Assembly: GCF_017873965.1 (NCBI RefSeq)
Contig: NZ_JAGGKT010000006.1
Location: 124,001 to 188,000, forward strand
Direction: 5' to 3'
DNA length: 64,000 nucleotides
Source of the DNA: Ammoniphilus resinae
GTDB lineage: Bacteria; Bacillota; Bacilli; Aneurinibacillales; RAOX-1
The position numbers were made by a program, and so were the translations under genes. This document shows, piece by piece, positions 36,740 to 44,161 of this stretch. The notes under the pieces were generated by a model, which was not told the origin of the DNA, searched no databases, and saw only the letters and a list, made by a program, of their open reading frames with translations. Positions within the stretch are counted from its first letter, which is position 1, and every line of letters begins with the position of its first letter.

Positions 36740-37775
36740 AAAATGGAGTGTAATACTCCTCTCTTTTGCCCTTGCAACGTCCGTTTTAACAGCCTGTCAA
36801 TCAGGAGACGAAGAGAAGGCAAAAGCGAAAGAGGAAACATCGCAAAATGAGACACAGCCTGGCAATAGTGGGGAGAATCCATTACCAATTGTGAAAGTTG
36901 ATCTTGGGATGAAGCCAGATGAGACGGTTGCGAACTATGAAGGTGGAACCTTGACTGCCGGTCAGTTCAAGGATTATCTGGAAATCCAAGCTTTTGTCAA
37001 CCCGCAGGCTGGTTTAGCAATTAATGAAAAGGACCCAGAAGCTTTGAAGCTTTTTGTAGACAGCTATGTGGGTGAATTGAAAATGGCCGAGAAAGCTCCA
37101 GAGAGCGGTGATTATAAAAAAGGCGGAGAAGATATTACGGGCCGCATCCTAGATCAATACAAAATGGTCTATGGAGGGGATGAGAAAAAGGTCGAACAGC
37201 AAATGAAAGACCAAGGAGTGACGAAAGAAGAACTTCAGGAATTCTTTATTCGTTATAAAAAAGTAGAGGCATACCTTGGCTCGCAGGTCTCCGATGACGA
37301 TTTGAAAAAGCAATATGACGACATGAAAAAGGCAGGGCAATTAAAAACTGCTTCTGTCCGACATATTCTTATTATGTTTGAAAATCGTACACCGGAAGAA
37401 GCCAAAAAGCTGGCTGATGAGATTGCTGATCGTTTGCGCAAAGGTGAAGACTTTGCCAAGTTAGCCAAAGAAAAATCGGAAGACCCAGGCAGCAAGGATA
37501 ATGGCGGGCTGTATGAGGATGCTGACGTAAATATGTGGGTTCCTGAATTTAAAAAGGCAGCTTTGGAGCTCCCATTGAATGAAATTAGTGACCCGGTGAA
37601 GACCGATTATGGCTACCATGTCATGAAGGTAGAGAAGCGTTCAGAGCGTAGTTTTGATGATGTGAAGGAAGCGCTTCGCAGCCAATTGATCAATACGAAA
37701 TATGATGAGTTCATGAAAAACAATGTGGAAAAAATGGTAAAAGAAGTACATTTACCAGAGAATCCGAAGAAATAA
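36726..37775 (+). CDS. PrsA-like foldase lipoprotein with parvulin domain
   Basis: 349-aa peptidyl-prolyl isomerase acting on exported proteins at the membrane surface. The signal ends in LTACQ (Cys24); a charged linker and a SurA-like helical part are followed by a parvulin domain at about 209-305 (VRHILIMFENRTPEEAKKLA to DPVKTDYGYHVMKVEKR). It starts inside the end of mfd with GAAGGGAG upstream, so it is translationally linked. B. subtilis has no such gene at this spot. Role similar to PrsA is inferred from domains. Confidence 0.9.
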   Translation: MLPIKKWSVILLSFALATSVLTACQSGDEEKAKAKEETSQNETQPGNSGENPLPIVKVDLGMKPDETVANYEGGTLTAGQFKDYLEIQAFVNPQAGLAINEKDPEALKLFVDSYVGELKMAEKAPESGDYKKGGEDITGRILDQYKMVYGGDEKKVEQQMKDQGVTKEELQEFFIRYKKVEAYLGSQVSDDDLKKQYDDMKKAGQLKTASVRHILIMFENRTPEEAKKLADEIADRLRKGEDFAKLAKEKSEDPGSKDNGGLYEDADVNMWVPEFKKAALELPLNEISDPVKTDYGYHVMKVEKRSERSFDDVKEALRSQLINTKYDEFMKNNVEKMVKEVHLPENPKK

Positions 37776-37778
37776 CCA

Positions 37779-37814
37779 GGAAGATGGGGCGACCCATCTT
37801 CCTTTTCTTTTCTT
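37779..37814 (+). terminator. Intrinsic terminator after the PrsA-like gene
   Basis: GGAAGATGGG pairs with CCCATCTTCC, then a T-rich tail. Confidence 0.9.
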
Positions 37815-37825
37815 GGAATGAAAAG

Positions 37826-37856
37826 TGAATATTATCCTTTGAGGAGATATATACTA
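37826..37856 (+). promoter_or_regulatory. Sigma-G promoter of spoVT
   Basis: TGAATA and TATACTA are 18 nt apart, one base from the sigma-G consensus TGAATA-N17/18-CATACTA. spoVT is a sigma-G gene in B. subtilis. The leader of about 115 nt before the ATG is otherwise unremarkable. Confidence 0.8.
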
Positions 37857-37977
37857 AACCCACACCAGGAAACAAGCCTTCCCAAACCAAGGCAGACGTA
37901 AAGAAGAGTAGGGTATCAACGCTAATGATGGAGTTCCAGTAAAGAAAAACTTCAAGTGAAAGTGAGGCAACTAGAAC

Positions 37978-38517
37978 ATGAAAGCAACTGGAATTGTACG
38001 CCGAATTGACGATCTTGGCCGGGTTGTCATCCCTAAAGAAATTCGTCGCACGCTTAGAATTCGTGAAGGTGACCCGTTGGAAATTTTTGTTGACAGAGAT
38101 GGAGAAGTAATCCTTAAGAAGTATTCGCCAATTGGAGAACTTGGTGATTTCGCTAAGGAATATGCTGACTCCCTTTATGAGAGCATTGGGCATATTACAT
38201 TAATCTCTGACCGAGATTCTGTCATTGCAGTCTCTGGTGCAAGTAAAAAAGAATATATGGACAAGCCAATTGGCAATATGATTGAAACTTGTATGGAAGA
38301 AAGAAAAACCATGGTTCAAGGGCCAGGCGAATATGATGTATGTCGCGATCTAAAAGAGCATTATTCTTCCATTGTCGTGGCACCGATTGTTGCTGGTGGT
38401 GATCCGATTGGTTCGGTCATACTCTGCAGCAAGGAAGATTCCGTCAAGATGGCGGATCTGGAGACGAAAATGGCCGAAACAGCTGCAGGCTTTTTGGCTA
38501 AACAAATGGAACAATAG
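37978..38517 (+). CDS. spoVT: Stage V sporulation regulator SpoVT
   Basis: 179-aa forespore transcription factor that tunes sigma-G genes. The AbrB-like swapped-hairpin DNA-binding domain (ATGIVRRIDDLGRVVIPKEI) occupies the first 50 residues and a GAF-like ligand domain the rest (HITLISDRDSVIAVSGASKK, PIVAGGDPIGSVILCSKE). The ATG is about ten bases after AGTGAGG. It lies between mfd and yabM in B. subtilis; here a TRAP transporter block follows. Confidence 0.96.
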   Translation: MKATGIVRRIDDLGRVVIPKEIRRTLRIREGDPLEIFVDRDGEVILKKYSPIGELGDFAKEYADSLYESIGHITLISDRDSVIAVSGASKKEYMDKPIGNMIETCMEERKTMVQGPGEYDVCRDLKEHYSSIVVAPIVAGGDPIGSVILCSKEDSVKMADLETKMAETAAGFLAKQMEQ

Positions 38518-38532
38518 GAAGATGAAGACGTA

Positions 38533-38583
38533 AAAGAGCTTTTTCAGCCAAATAGGGCTTGAGAAAGCTCTTTGTGTTTTTAT
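38533..38583 (+). terminator. Intrinsic terminator after spoVT
   Basis: GAGCTTTTTCAG (38536-38547) pairs with TTGAGAAAGCTC and is followed by a T-rich tail. The same 12-nt left arm recurs in the terminators after both dctM copies. Confidence 0.85.
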
Positions 38584-38710
38584 TGGGGAAATTTATTTTA
38601 CGAAGCAACAAATTAATAATTAATAATATATAGAATATTTATACTAAGTAGAGTAAACAGAAGTGGCTATTTTGGCTACTTTTTAATGAAAATAGTGAAT
38701 AAAAAAATGG

Positions 38711-38739
38711 TTGATTCAAGTGGGAAATTTATATATAAT
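38711..38739 (+). promoter_or_regulatory. Sigma-A promoter of dctP
   Basis: TTGATT and TATAAT are 17 nt apart, about 80 nt before dctP. The rest of the 303-nt spoVT-dctP gap is a terminator and AT-rich sequence in which nothing else was recognised. Confidence 0.7.
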
Positions 38740-38820
38740 AATGATAAATTAGTTTGTAAATAAATTAATGGAAGCGTTATCAAGAGAAAGAAAATGACAA
38801 CCACTATAGGGGGAAAGAGA

Positions 38821-39879
38821 ATGAAAAAGAAATTATCCTATTTTTTAGTTGCAGTCTTATCTATGGGCAGTTTAGTGGGGTGTGGAGGGAACGCAACGGA
38901 ATCCTCTGGTTCTTCCGATCAACCTGCGGAAGCAGCTAATTCCAACAGCAGTGCAGAAGGCGATGTTGTTACTATTGCAGTAGGAAGTGCAGCACCTGAT
39001 ACAGAGACTTCCCACTATCAACAATTCTTGCTAAAAATGAAGGAGCAAGTGGAGAAAGAAACAAACGGAACAGTAAAAATTGAAATCCATGCCAATGGTG
39101 AGTTGGGTGGAGAACGTGAAATGATCGAAGCGGTTCAATTAGGAACCTTGGATGCGACAATTACAGGAGCTGGTCCTCTAGGGAACTTTGCCCCATCATC
39201 TAATGCATTAGATTTTCCGTTCCTATTTAACGATCGTGAGCATGCCTACAAAGTGCTTGATGGAGAAATCGGTCAATCCATCAGCAAGGAATTAGAATCG
39301 ACAGGTGCAAAGATTCTGGTTTGGGCAGAGAATGGTTTCCGTAATATAACGAATAACACTAGACCAATCAAAACTCCAGCAGATCTTAAAGGAATTAAGA
39401 TCCGTACACAGGAAAATAAAATTCATTTAGATACCTTTAAGGATTATGGCGCAAATCCTACCCCGATGGCCTTCACTGAGCTGTTTACATCCATGCAGCA
39501 AGGAGTTGTTGATGGAGAGGAAAACCCTCTATCTGTAATTGTACCAAATAAATTTTTTGAAGTTCAAAAATATATGACACTTTCTGAACACTTCTATCAA
39601 GCAGCGCCTTTTGTTATTAACACAGCTAAATTTGAGAGTCTAACTCCAGATCAGCAAAAAGCACTACAATCTGCTGCAGAAGCCGCTCGTGATTTTGAAC
39701 GTCAATTTATTTTCGATATGAATGAAAAGTTCATCGAAACAGCTAAAGAAGGCGGAATGGAAATTCTCCCTACGGAAGAATTTGATCGTGAAGCATTCGT
39801 GGCTGCTTCAGAAAACGTTTATAAAAAGTACGAATCAGAGTACGGTGACATTCTTAAGCGGATCCGTGAAACAAAGTAA
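38821..39879 (+). CDS. dctP: TRAP transporter solute-binding lipoprotein DctP
   Basis: 352-aa extracytoplasmic binding protein of a TRAP importer, which takes up organic acids using a sodium or proton gradient. The signal ends in LVGC (Cys21), followed by a Ser/Asn-rich linker. The DctP fold shows GGEREMIEAVQLGTLDATI, KIRTQENKIHLDTFKDYGANPTP with the carboxylate-binding Arg, and VDGEENP. The ATG at 38821 has AGGGGG upstream. It is separated from dctQM by a terminator. Ligand unknown; dicarboxylates or sugar acids are typical. Confidence 0.93.
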   Translation: MKKKLSYFLVAVLSMGSLVGCGGNATESSGSSDQPAEAANSNSSAEGDVVTIAVGSAAPDTETSHYQQFLLKMKEQVEKETNGTVKIEIHANGELGGEREMIEAVQLGTLDATITGAGPLGNFAPSSNALDFPFLFNDREHAYKVLDGEIGQSISKELESTGAKILVWAENGFRNITNNTRPIKTPADLKGIKIRTQENKIHLDTFKDYGANPTPMAFTELFTSMQQGVVDGEENPLSVIVPNKFFEVQKYMTLSEHFYQAAPFVINTAKFESLTPDQQKALQSAAEAARDFERQFIFDMNEKFIETAKEGGMEILPTEEFDREAFVAASENVYKKYESEYGDILKRIRETK

Positions 39880-39906
39880 GTAAACGATCGAAACGTTTGA
39901 TAACTT

Positions 39907-39945
39907 CTCCTCAGAGTTACGATGGTTATTCTGAGGAGATTTTTC
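39907..39945 (+). terminator. Intrinsic terminator between dctP and dctQ
   Basis: CTCCTCAGA pairs with TCTGAGGAG and is followed by ATTTTTC. Partial read-through would give more binding protein than membrane subunits. Confidence 0.82.
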
Positions 39946-39997
39946 AAATCATCATCGATTTACTACCCTATCTTGATATCTATAAAGGGGTGAGAAA

Positions 39998-40498
39998 ATG
40001 GCAGGACTATTACGTATAATTGATTTCTTTAATAAATGTTTAATGATACTCCTTGGGGTTGTATTAGGGGTTATGTCTATTGTCATCATCATCCAAGTAC
40101 TTTCCCGTTATATTTTCGGATTTCCCCTCCCTTGGTCTGAGGAACTTGCACGCTATCTGATGTCGTACAGCATATTTGTTGGTGCAGCATTAGCTCTTCG
40201 AAACCAGCAGTTAATCGCAGTAGAATTTATTTCCGAGCGCCTTTCTTTTAACCCTAGAAGGATCTTGAAAATTGTAATAAACATAATTGGGATTTTTCTT
40301 TTTGCCATTCTCTTTATTCAAGGTTTTGAAATGATGGACAAGGTTTCCTCACAGTTGTCTGCTGCAATGCAAATTTCAATGTCTATTCCATACGCAAGCA
40401 TACCCATTGGCGCGATTTTATTAACGATCAATGCGATTGCAGTTATTATCGAATTAGTACTAGCCAAAGAAGAAGTGAAAGAGGGTGAAGTCGCGTGA
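39998..40498 (+). CDS. dctQ: TRAP transporter small membrane subunit DctQ, copy 1
   Basis: 166-aa four-helix membrane protein of the TRAP small-subunit family, with the conserved SRYIFG-PLPWSEELARYLM segment after the first helix. It couples to DctM; the start of dctM overlaps its stop (GTGA). A second copy lies exactly 2033 nt downstream and differs at about 31 of 166 residues by my reading. Confidence 0.92.
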   Translation: MAGLLRIIDFFNKCLMILLGVVLGVMSIVIIIQVLSRYIFGFPLPWSEELARYLMSYSIFVGAALALRNQQLIAVEFISERLSFNPRRILKIVINIIGIFLFAILFIQGFEMMDKVSSQLSAAMQISMSIPYASIPIGAILLTINAIAVIIELVLAKEEVKEGEVA

Positions 40499-41769
40499 GT
40501 ACGATATTATTTATTTCCTTAGGCGGCTTCTTGATCCTTGGTGTGCCAATTGCGGTAGCCATGGGATTGGCTTCTGCCCTTGCTGTTTGGTGGGGTGGAG
40601 GAATTCCCCTCATTATTATGGCCCAACGAGAATTTACTTCGATTGATTCCTTTCCATTGATGGCGATTCCGTTTTTCATTTTAGCAGGTACCTTGATGGA
40701 AATTGGGGGGATTTCGAGAAGACTGGTTGCTTTTGCTAACGCCCTTACCGGACATATTACCGGGGGACTTGGTTTAGTTGCCGTAGTAACCTCCATGTTT
40801 TTCGCCGCGATCTCAGGATCCAGTGCCGCAACGGTTGCTGCCTTAGGTTCGATTCTTATTCCGGCCATGGTGAAAAGAGGGTATCATCGTAATTTTGGAG
40901 GCGCTATTCAGGCCGTGTCTGGGGAATTAGGAGTTATTATCCCGCCTAGTATTCCGATGATCCTGTATGGGGTTACCACAGAAACCTCCATTGGCGACAT
41001 GTTTATGGCGGGGGTTATTCCTGGGCTCCTCATTGGATTATCTTTAATGATTACCGTTTATTTTATTGCTAAAAAACGTGGCTACCAAAGTGAAGAAAAA
41101 GTAAGCTGGGCTGGCCGCTGGAAAGCCTTTAAAGATGCGCTTTTAGCCTTATTTATGCCAGTAATTATCCTCGGTGGAATTTATGGTGGAGTCTTTACTC
41201 CAACGGAAGCTGCAGGAGTCGCCGTTGCCTACGCTTTTATCATCGGTGTGTTTATTTATAAGGAGATCAAGTGGAAGGATGTTCTCTCCTTACTTGGTCA
41301 ATCTGCGGTTACTTCTTCGATTATTATGTTTATCATTGCTAATGCTGGATTGTTCGGCTGGATTTTGAGCCGTGAAGGGGTCCCGCAAAAAATAGCTGCC
41401 TTTTTCACGGACATCTCAAGTAATGCCTTTGTATTCCTGCTTGTTATTAATGTTTTATTGCTGGTTGTAGGAATGTTCTTTGAAACCGGTGCTTCTATTA
41501 TTATTTTGGCACCATTGCTTACACCAGTTGCTGCACAATTTGGCATTGATCCAGTTCATTTCGGGATGATTATGATTATTAACTTGGCCATGGGAATGTG
41601 TACACCGCCAGTCGGGGTCAATCTCTTCATATCCTGTCAGATCGCTGAGATTACATTGGAGGATATAACAAAGGCTATCTTGCCGTTTATCCTTGTTCTC
41701 ATTGTCGATCTAATGATCATCAGTTACATTCCTCAAGTAACGATGTGGCTGCCACATCTATTTAAATAA
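40495..41769 (+). CDS. dctM: TRAP transporter large permease DctM, copy 1
   Basis: 424-aa permease with about 12 membrane helices, of the DctM family. It has GGISRRLVAFANALTGHI, ISGSSAATVAALG, IIPPSIPMILYG and TPPVGVNLF, typical of the transport core. A GTG start overlaps the dctQ stop, so translation is coupled. It is nearly identical to copy 2 (12 differences by eye). A hairpin terminator follows. Confidence 0.93.
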   Translation: MSTILFISLGGFLILGVPIAVAMGLASALAVWWGGGIPLIIMAQREFTSIDSFPLMAIPFFILAGTLMEIGGISRRLVAFANALTGHITGGLGLVAVVTSMFFAAISGSSAATVAALGSILIPAMVKRGYHRNFGGAIQAVSGELGVIIPPSIPMILYGVTTETSIGDMFMAGVIPGLLIGLSLMITVYFIAKKRGYQSEEKVSWAGRWKAFKDALLALFMPVIILGGIYGGVFTPTEAAGVAVAYAFIIGVFIYKEIKWKDVLSLLGQSAVTSSIIMFIIANAGLFGWILSREGVPQKIAAFFTDISSNAFVFLLVINVLLLVVGMFFETGASIIILAPLLTPVAAQFGIDPVHFGMIMIINLAMGMCTPPVGVNLFISCQIAEITLEDITKAILPFILVLIVDLMIISYIPQVTMWLPHLFK

Positions 41770-41779
41770 GGAAGCTGCG

Positions 41780-41836
41780 GAGCTTTTTCAGCGTAAGGGG
41801 GCCTACCTCCGATCTCTGGGAAAGCTCTTTATGTTT
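41780..41836 (+). terminator. Intrinsic terminator after dctM copy 1
   Basis: GAGCTTTTTCAG pairs with CTGGGAAAGCTC, then TTTATGTTT. It belongs to the same family as those after spoVT and dctM copy 2. The remaining 41837-42030 is AT-rich with no gene recognised. Confidence 0.78.
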
Positions 41837-42030
41837 CACATCAAGTCCCCTATCTTTCACGAATCCTATTTCCTACCACCACCATTCGACATCATCTGCC
41901 TGTTATTCATCCTCAAATACAAACCATTCGTCCTGAAAACCGCATTTTTCCATTTTCATTTATTATCATTATTTCCAAAAGATATACAAAATGAAATAAA
42001 GGGAATTTATCATCTAATGGGGGAGAGAAA

Positions 42031-42531
42031 ATGGCAGCTTTATTACGTTTGATTGACAGCTTTAATAAATGGTTAACTATTCTTCTTGGTATTGTATTAG
42101 CAGTTATGTCCATAGTCATCATTTCCCAAGTGCTTTCCCGTTACATCTTTGGCATTCCCCTTCCTTGGTCGGAGGAACTGGCACGTTATCTAATGTCTTA
42201 TAGTGTATTTGTTGGTGCCGCATTGGCCCTGCGCAAACAGCAATTAATTGCAGTAGAATTTATTTCCGAGCGTTTGTCTTGGAAACCTAGAAGGGCTCTA
42301 AAGGTTGCAATTAATGTAATAAGCATTATTCTTTTTGCCATCCTTTTTATGAAAGGGATCGAAATGATGGGGAAGGTTGGCACGCAGCTCTCCGCTGGAA
42401 TGCAAATCCCAATGTCCATTCCGTATGCAAGTATACCTATTGGTGCAATTTTGTTAACCATGAATGCGGTTGCAGTCATTATCGAATTAGTACTAGCCAA
42501 AGAAGCAGTGAAAGAGGGTGAAGCCGCGTGA
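42031..42531 (+). CDS. dctQ: TRAP transporter small membrane subunit DctQ, copy 2
   Basis: 166 aa, same length and layout as copy 1, with FGIPLPWSEELARYLM. About 81 percent identical to copy 1 by reading, clearly more diverged than the neighbouring dctM copies. The ribosome site is TGGGGGAGAG. Its stop overlaps the GTG of dctM copy 2. No second dctP accompanies it, so either both membrane pairs use the one DctP or this pair uses a receptor encoded elsewhere. Confidence 0.92.
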   Translation: MAALLRLIDSFNKWLTILLGIVLAVMSIVIISQVLSRYIFGIPLPWSEELARYLMSYSVFVGAALALRKQQLIAVEFISERLSWKPRRALKVAINVISIILFAILFMKGIEMMGKVGTQLSAGMQIPMSIPYASIPIGAILLTMNAVAVIIELVLAKEAVKEGEAA

Positions 42532-43802
42532 GTACGATATTATTTATTTCTTTAGGCGGCTTCTTGATACTAGGTGTACCGATCGCTATAGCTATGGGAT
42601 TGGCTTCTGCCCTTGCTGTTTGGTGGGGTGGAGGAATTCCCCTCATTATTATGGCCCAGCGTGAATTTACTTCGATTGATTCCTTTCCATTGATGGCGAT
42701 TCCGTTTTTCATTTTAGCAGGTACCTTGATGGAAATTGGGGGGATTTCGAGAAGACTGGTTGCCTTTGCTAACGCCCTTACCGGACATATTACCGGGGGA
42801 CTTGGTCTAGTTGCTGTTGTTACTTCCATGTTTTTCGCCGCCATTTCCGGATCCAGTGCCGCTACAGTTGCTGCCTTAGGTTCCATACTTATTCCGGCCA
42901 TGGTGAAAAGAGGGTATCATCGTAATTTCGGTGGAGCCGTTCAGGCCGTGTCCGGAGAATTAGGAGTTATTATTCCGCCTAGTATTCCGATGATCCTGTA
43001 TGGGGTTACCACAGAAACCTCCATTGGCGACATGTTTATGGCGGGGGTTATTCCTGGGCTATTGATTGGATTTTCCTTGATGATTACGGTGTATTTCATT
43101 GCTAAAAAACGAGGCTATCAGAGTGAAGAAAAAGTAAGCTGGGTGGGACGCTGGAAGGCTTTTAAAGATGCGCTCTTGGCTCTGTTCATGCCAGTAATTA
43201 TCCTCGGTGGAATTTATGGTGGAGTCTTTACCCCAACGGAAGCTGCGGGAGTTGCGGTTGCCTACGCTTTTATTATCGGTGTGTTTGTTTATAAAGAGAT
43301 CAAATGGAAGGACGTTCTCTCTTTACTTGGTCAATCTGCGGTTACTTCTTCGATTATTATGTTTATCATTGCTAATGCTGGATTGTTCGGCTGGATTTTG
43401 AGCCGTGAAGGGATTCCACAAAAAGTAGCTGCCTTCTTTACGGATATCTCAAGCAATGCCTTTGTATTCCTGCTGGTTATAAACGCATTATTGCTGATTG
43501 TGGGAATGTTCTTTGAGACCGGTGCATCTATTATTATCTTAGCGCCATTGCTCACACCGGTTGCTGCACAATTTGGTATCGATCCGGTTCATTTCGGGAT
43601 GATCATGATCGTAAACCTGGCCATGGGTATGTGTACACCGCCAGTCGGGGTCAATCTCTTTATATCCTGCCAAATTGCTGAGATTACATTGGAAGATATA
43701 ACGAAGGCTATCTTGCCATTTATCCTTGTTCTCATTGTTGACTTATTGATTATTAGTTACATTCCTCAAGTGACGATGTGGCTGCCAAATTTATTTAAAT
43801 AA
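42528..43802 (+). CDS. dctM: TRAP transporter large permease DctM, copy 2
   Basis: 424 aa, twelve residues different from copy 1 by my reading (mostly Val/Ile, Leu/Met swaps and one His to Asn near the C-terminus). All transport motifs are retained. DNA identity is patchy, with one run of 101 identical bases (42663-42763 against 40630-40730) beside stretches rich in third-base changes. That suggests gene conversion after an older duplication. Confidence 0.93.
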   Translation: MSTILFISLGGFLILGVPIAIAMGLASALAVWWGGGIPLIIMAQREFTSIDSFPLMAIPFFILAGTLMEIGGISRRLVAFANALTGHITGGLGLVAVVTSMFFAAISGSSAATVAALGSILIPAMVKRGYHRNFGGAVQAVSGELGVIIPPSIPMILYGVTTETSIGDMFMAGVIPGLLIGFSLMITVYFIAKKRGYQSEEKVSWVGRWKAFKDALLALFMPVIILGGIYGGVFTPTEAAGVAVAYAFIIGVFVYKEIKWKDVLSLLGQSAVTSSIIMFIIANAGLFGWILSREGIPQKVAAFFTDISSNAFVFLLVINALLLIVGMFFETGASIIILAPLLTPVAAQFGIDPVHFGMIMIVNLAMGMCTPPVGVNLFISCQIAEITLEDITKAILPFILVLIVDLLIISYIPQVTMWLPNLFK

Positions 43803-43813
43803 AGAAACTGTGG

Positions 43814-43871
43814 AGCTTTTTCAGAGTAAGCGGAGCCAGAATCCGAACTGCCTGGGAAAGCTCTTTTTTTG
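43814..43871 (+). terminator. Intrinsic terminator after dctM copy 2
   Basis: GAGCTTTTTCAG pairs with CTGGGAAAGCTC and is followed by seven T. Third member of the shared-arm terminator family. Confidence 0.88.
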
Positions 43872-43877
43872 GCGAGG

Positions 43878-44055
43878 CGGACTGAGAATCCGCTATTTGA
43901 AAAGAAAGGCCCTGTTTTTGTAATTAAGCGGACCGTACGTCCGTTATTTCACTGTTTTTGGGTCAAATGGGGTGGGATTTAGCAAATAAGGGATCTAGGG
44001 TCCGCGAGCCACCTGAAAGTGGGGATTTGAAGAGAAATAGCGTCTCCTGAGTCCG
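43878..44055. repeat. Four copies of a 23-nt palindromic intergenic repeat
   Basis: Copies at 43878-43900 and 43928-43950 read forward (GCGGAC, five bases, GTCCGC-like, TATTT). Copies at 43982-44005 and 44033-44055 are the same module on the opposite strand. The consensus is GCGGACnnnnnATCCGCTATTT-like. Forward and inverted pairs resemble a BIME or REP cluster. They fill the gap between dctM copy 2 and yabM, which otherwise holds only a terminator and the yabM leader. Confidence 0.75.
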
Positions 44056-44161
44056 TGAGATCTGACTTGCCCTCCGTTTTCCGCAGCAAATTCTCATTAG
44101 TGGTGTCTAACCTATTTTCTCTGGTATAATTACCTCAGTTTTTGCTATTGGGGGGAAAGGA

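Noticed and set aside
38584-38700. Very AT-rich stretch as a possible replication or attachment element
   Set aside because: No DnaA-box cluster, direct repeats or integrase nearby; consistent with an ordinary promoter-proximal AT-rich spacer.
41831-42052. 73-aa reading frame between the dctQM copies
   Set aside because: No ribosome site, low-complexity hydrophobic composition, overlaps the next dctQ start and resembles nothing known.
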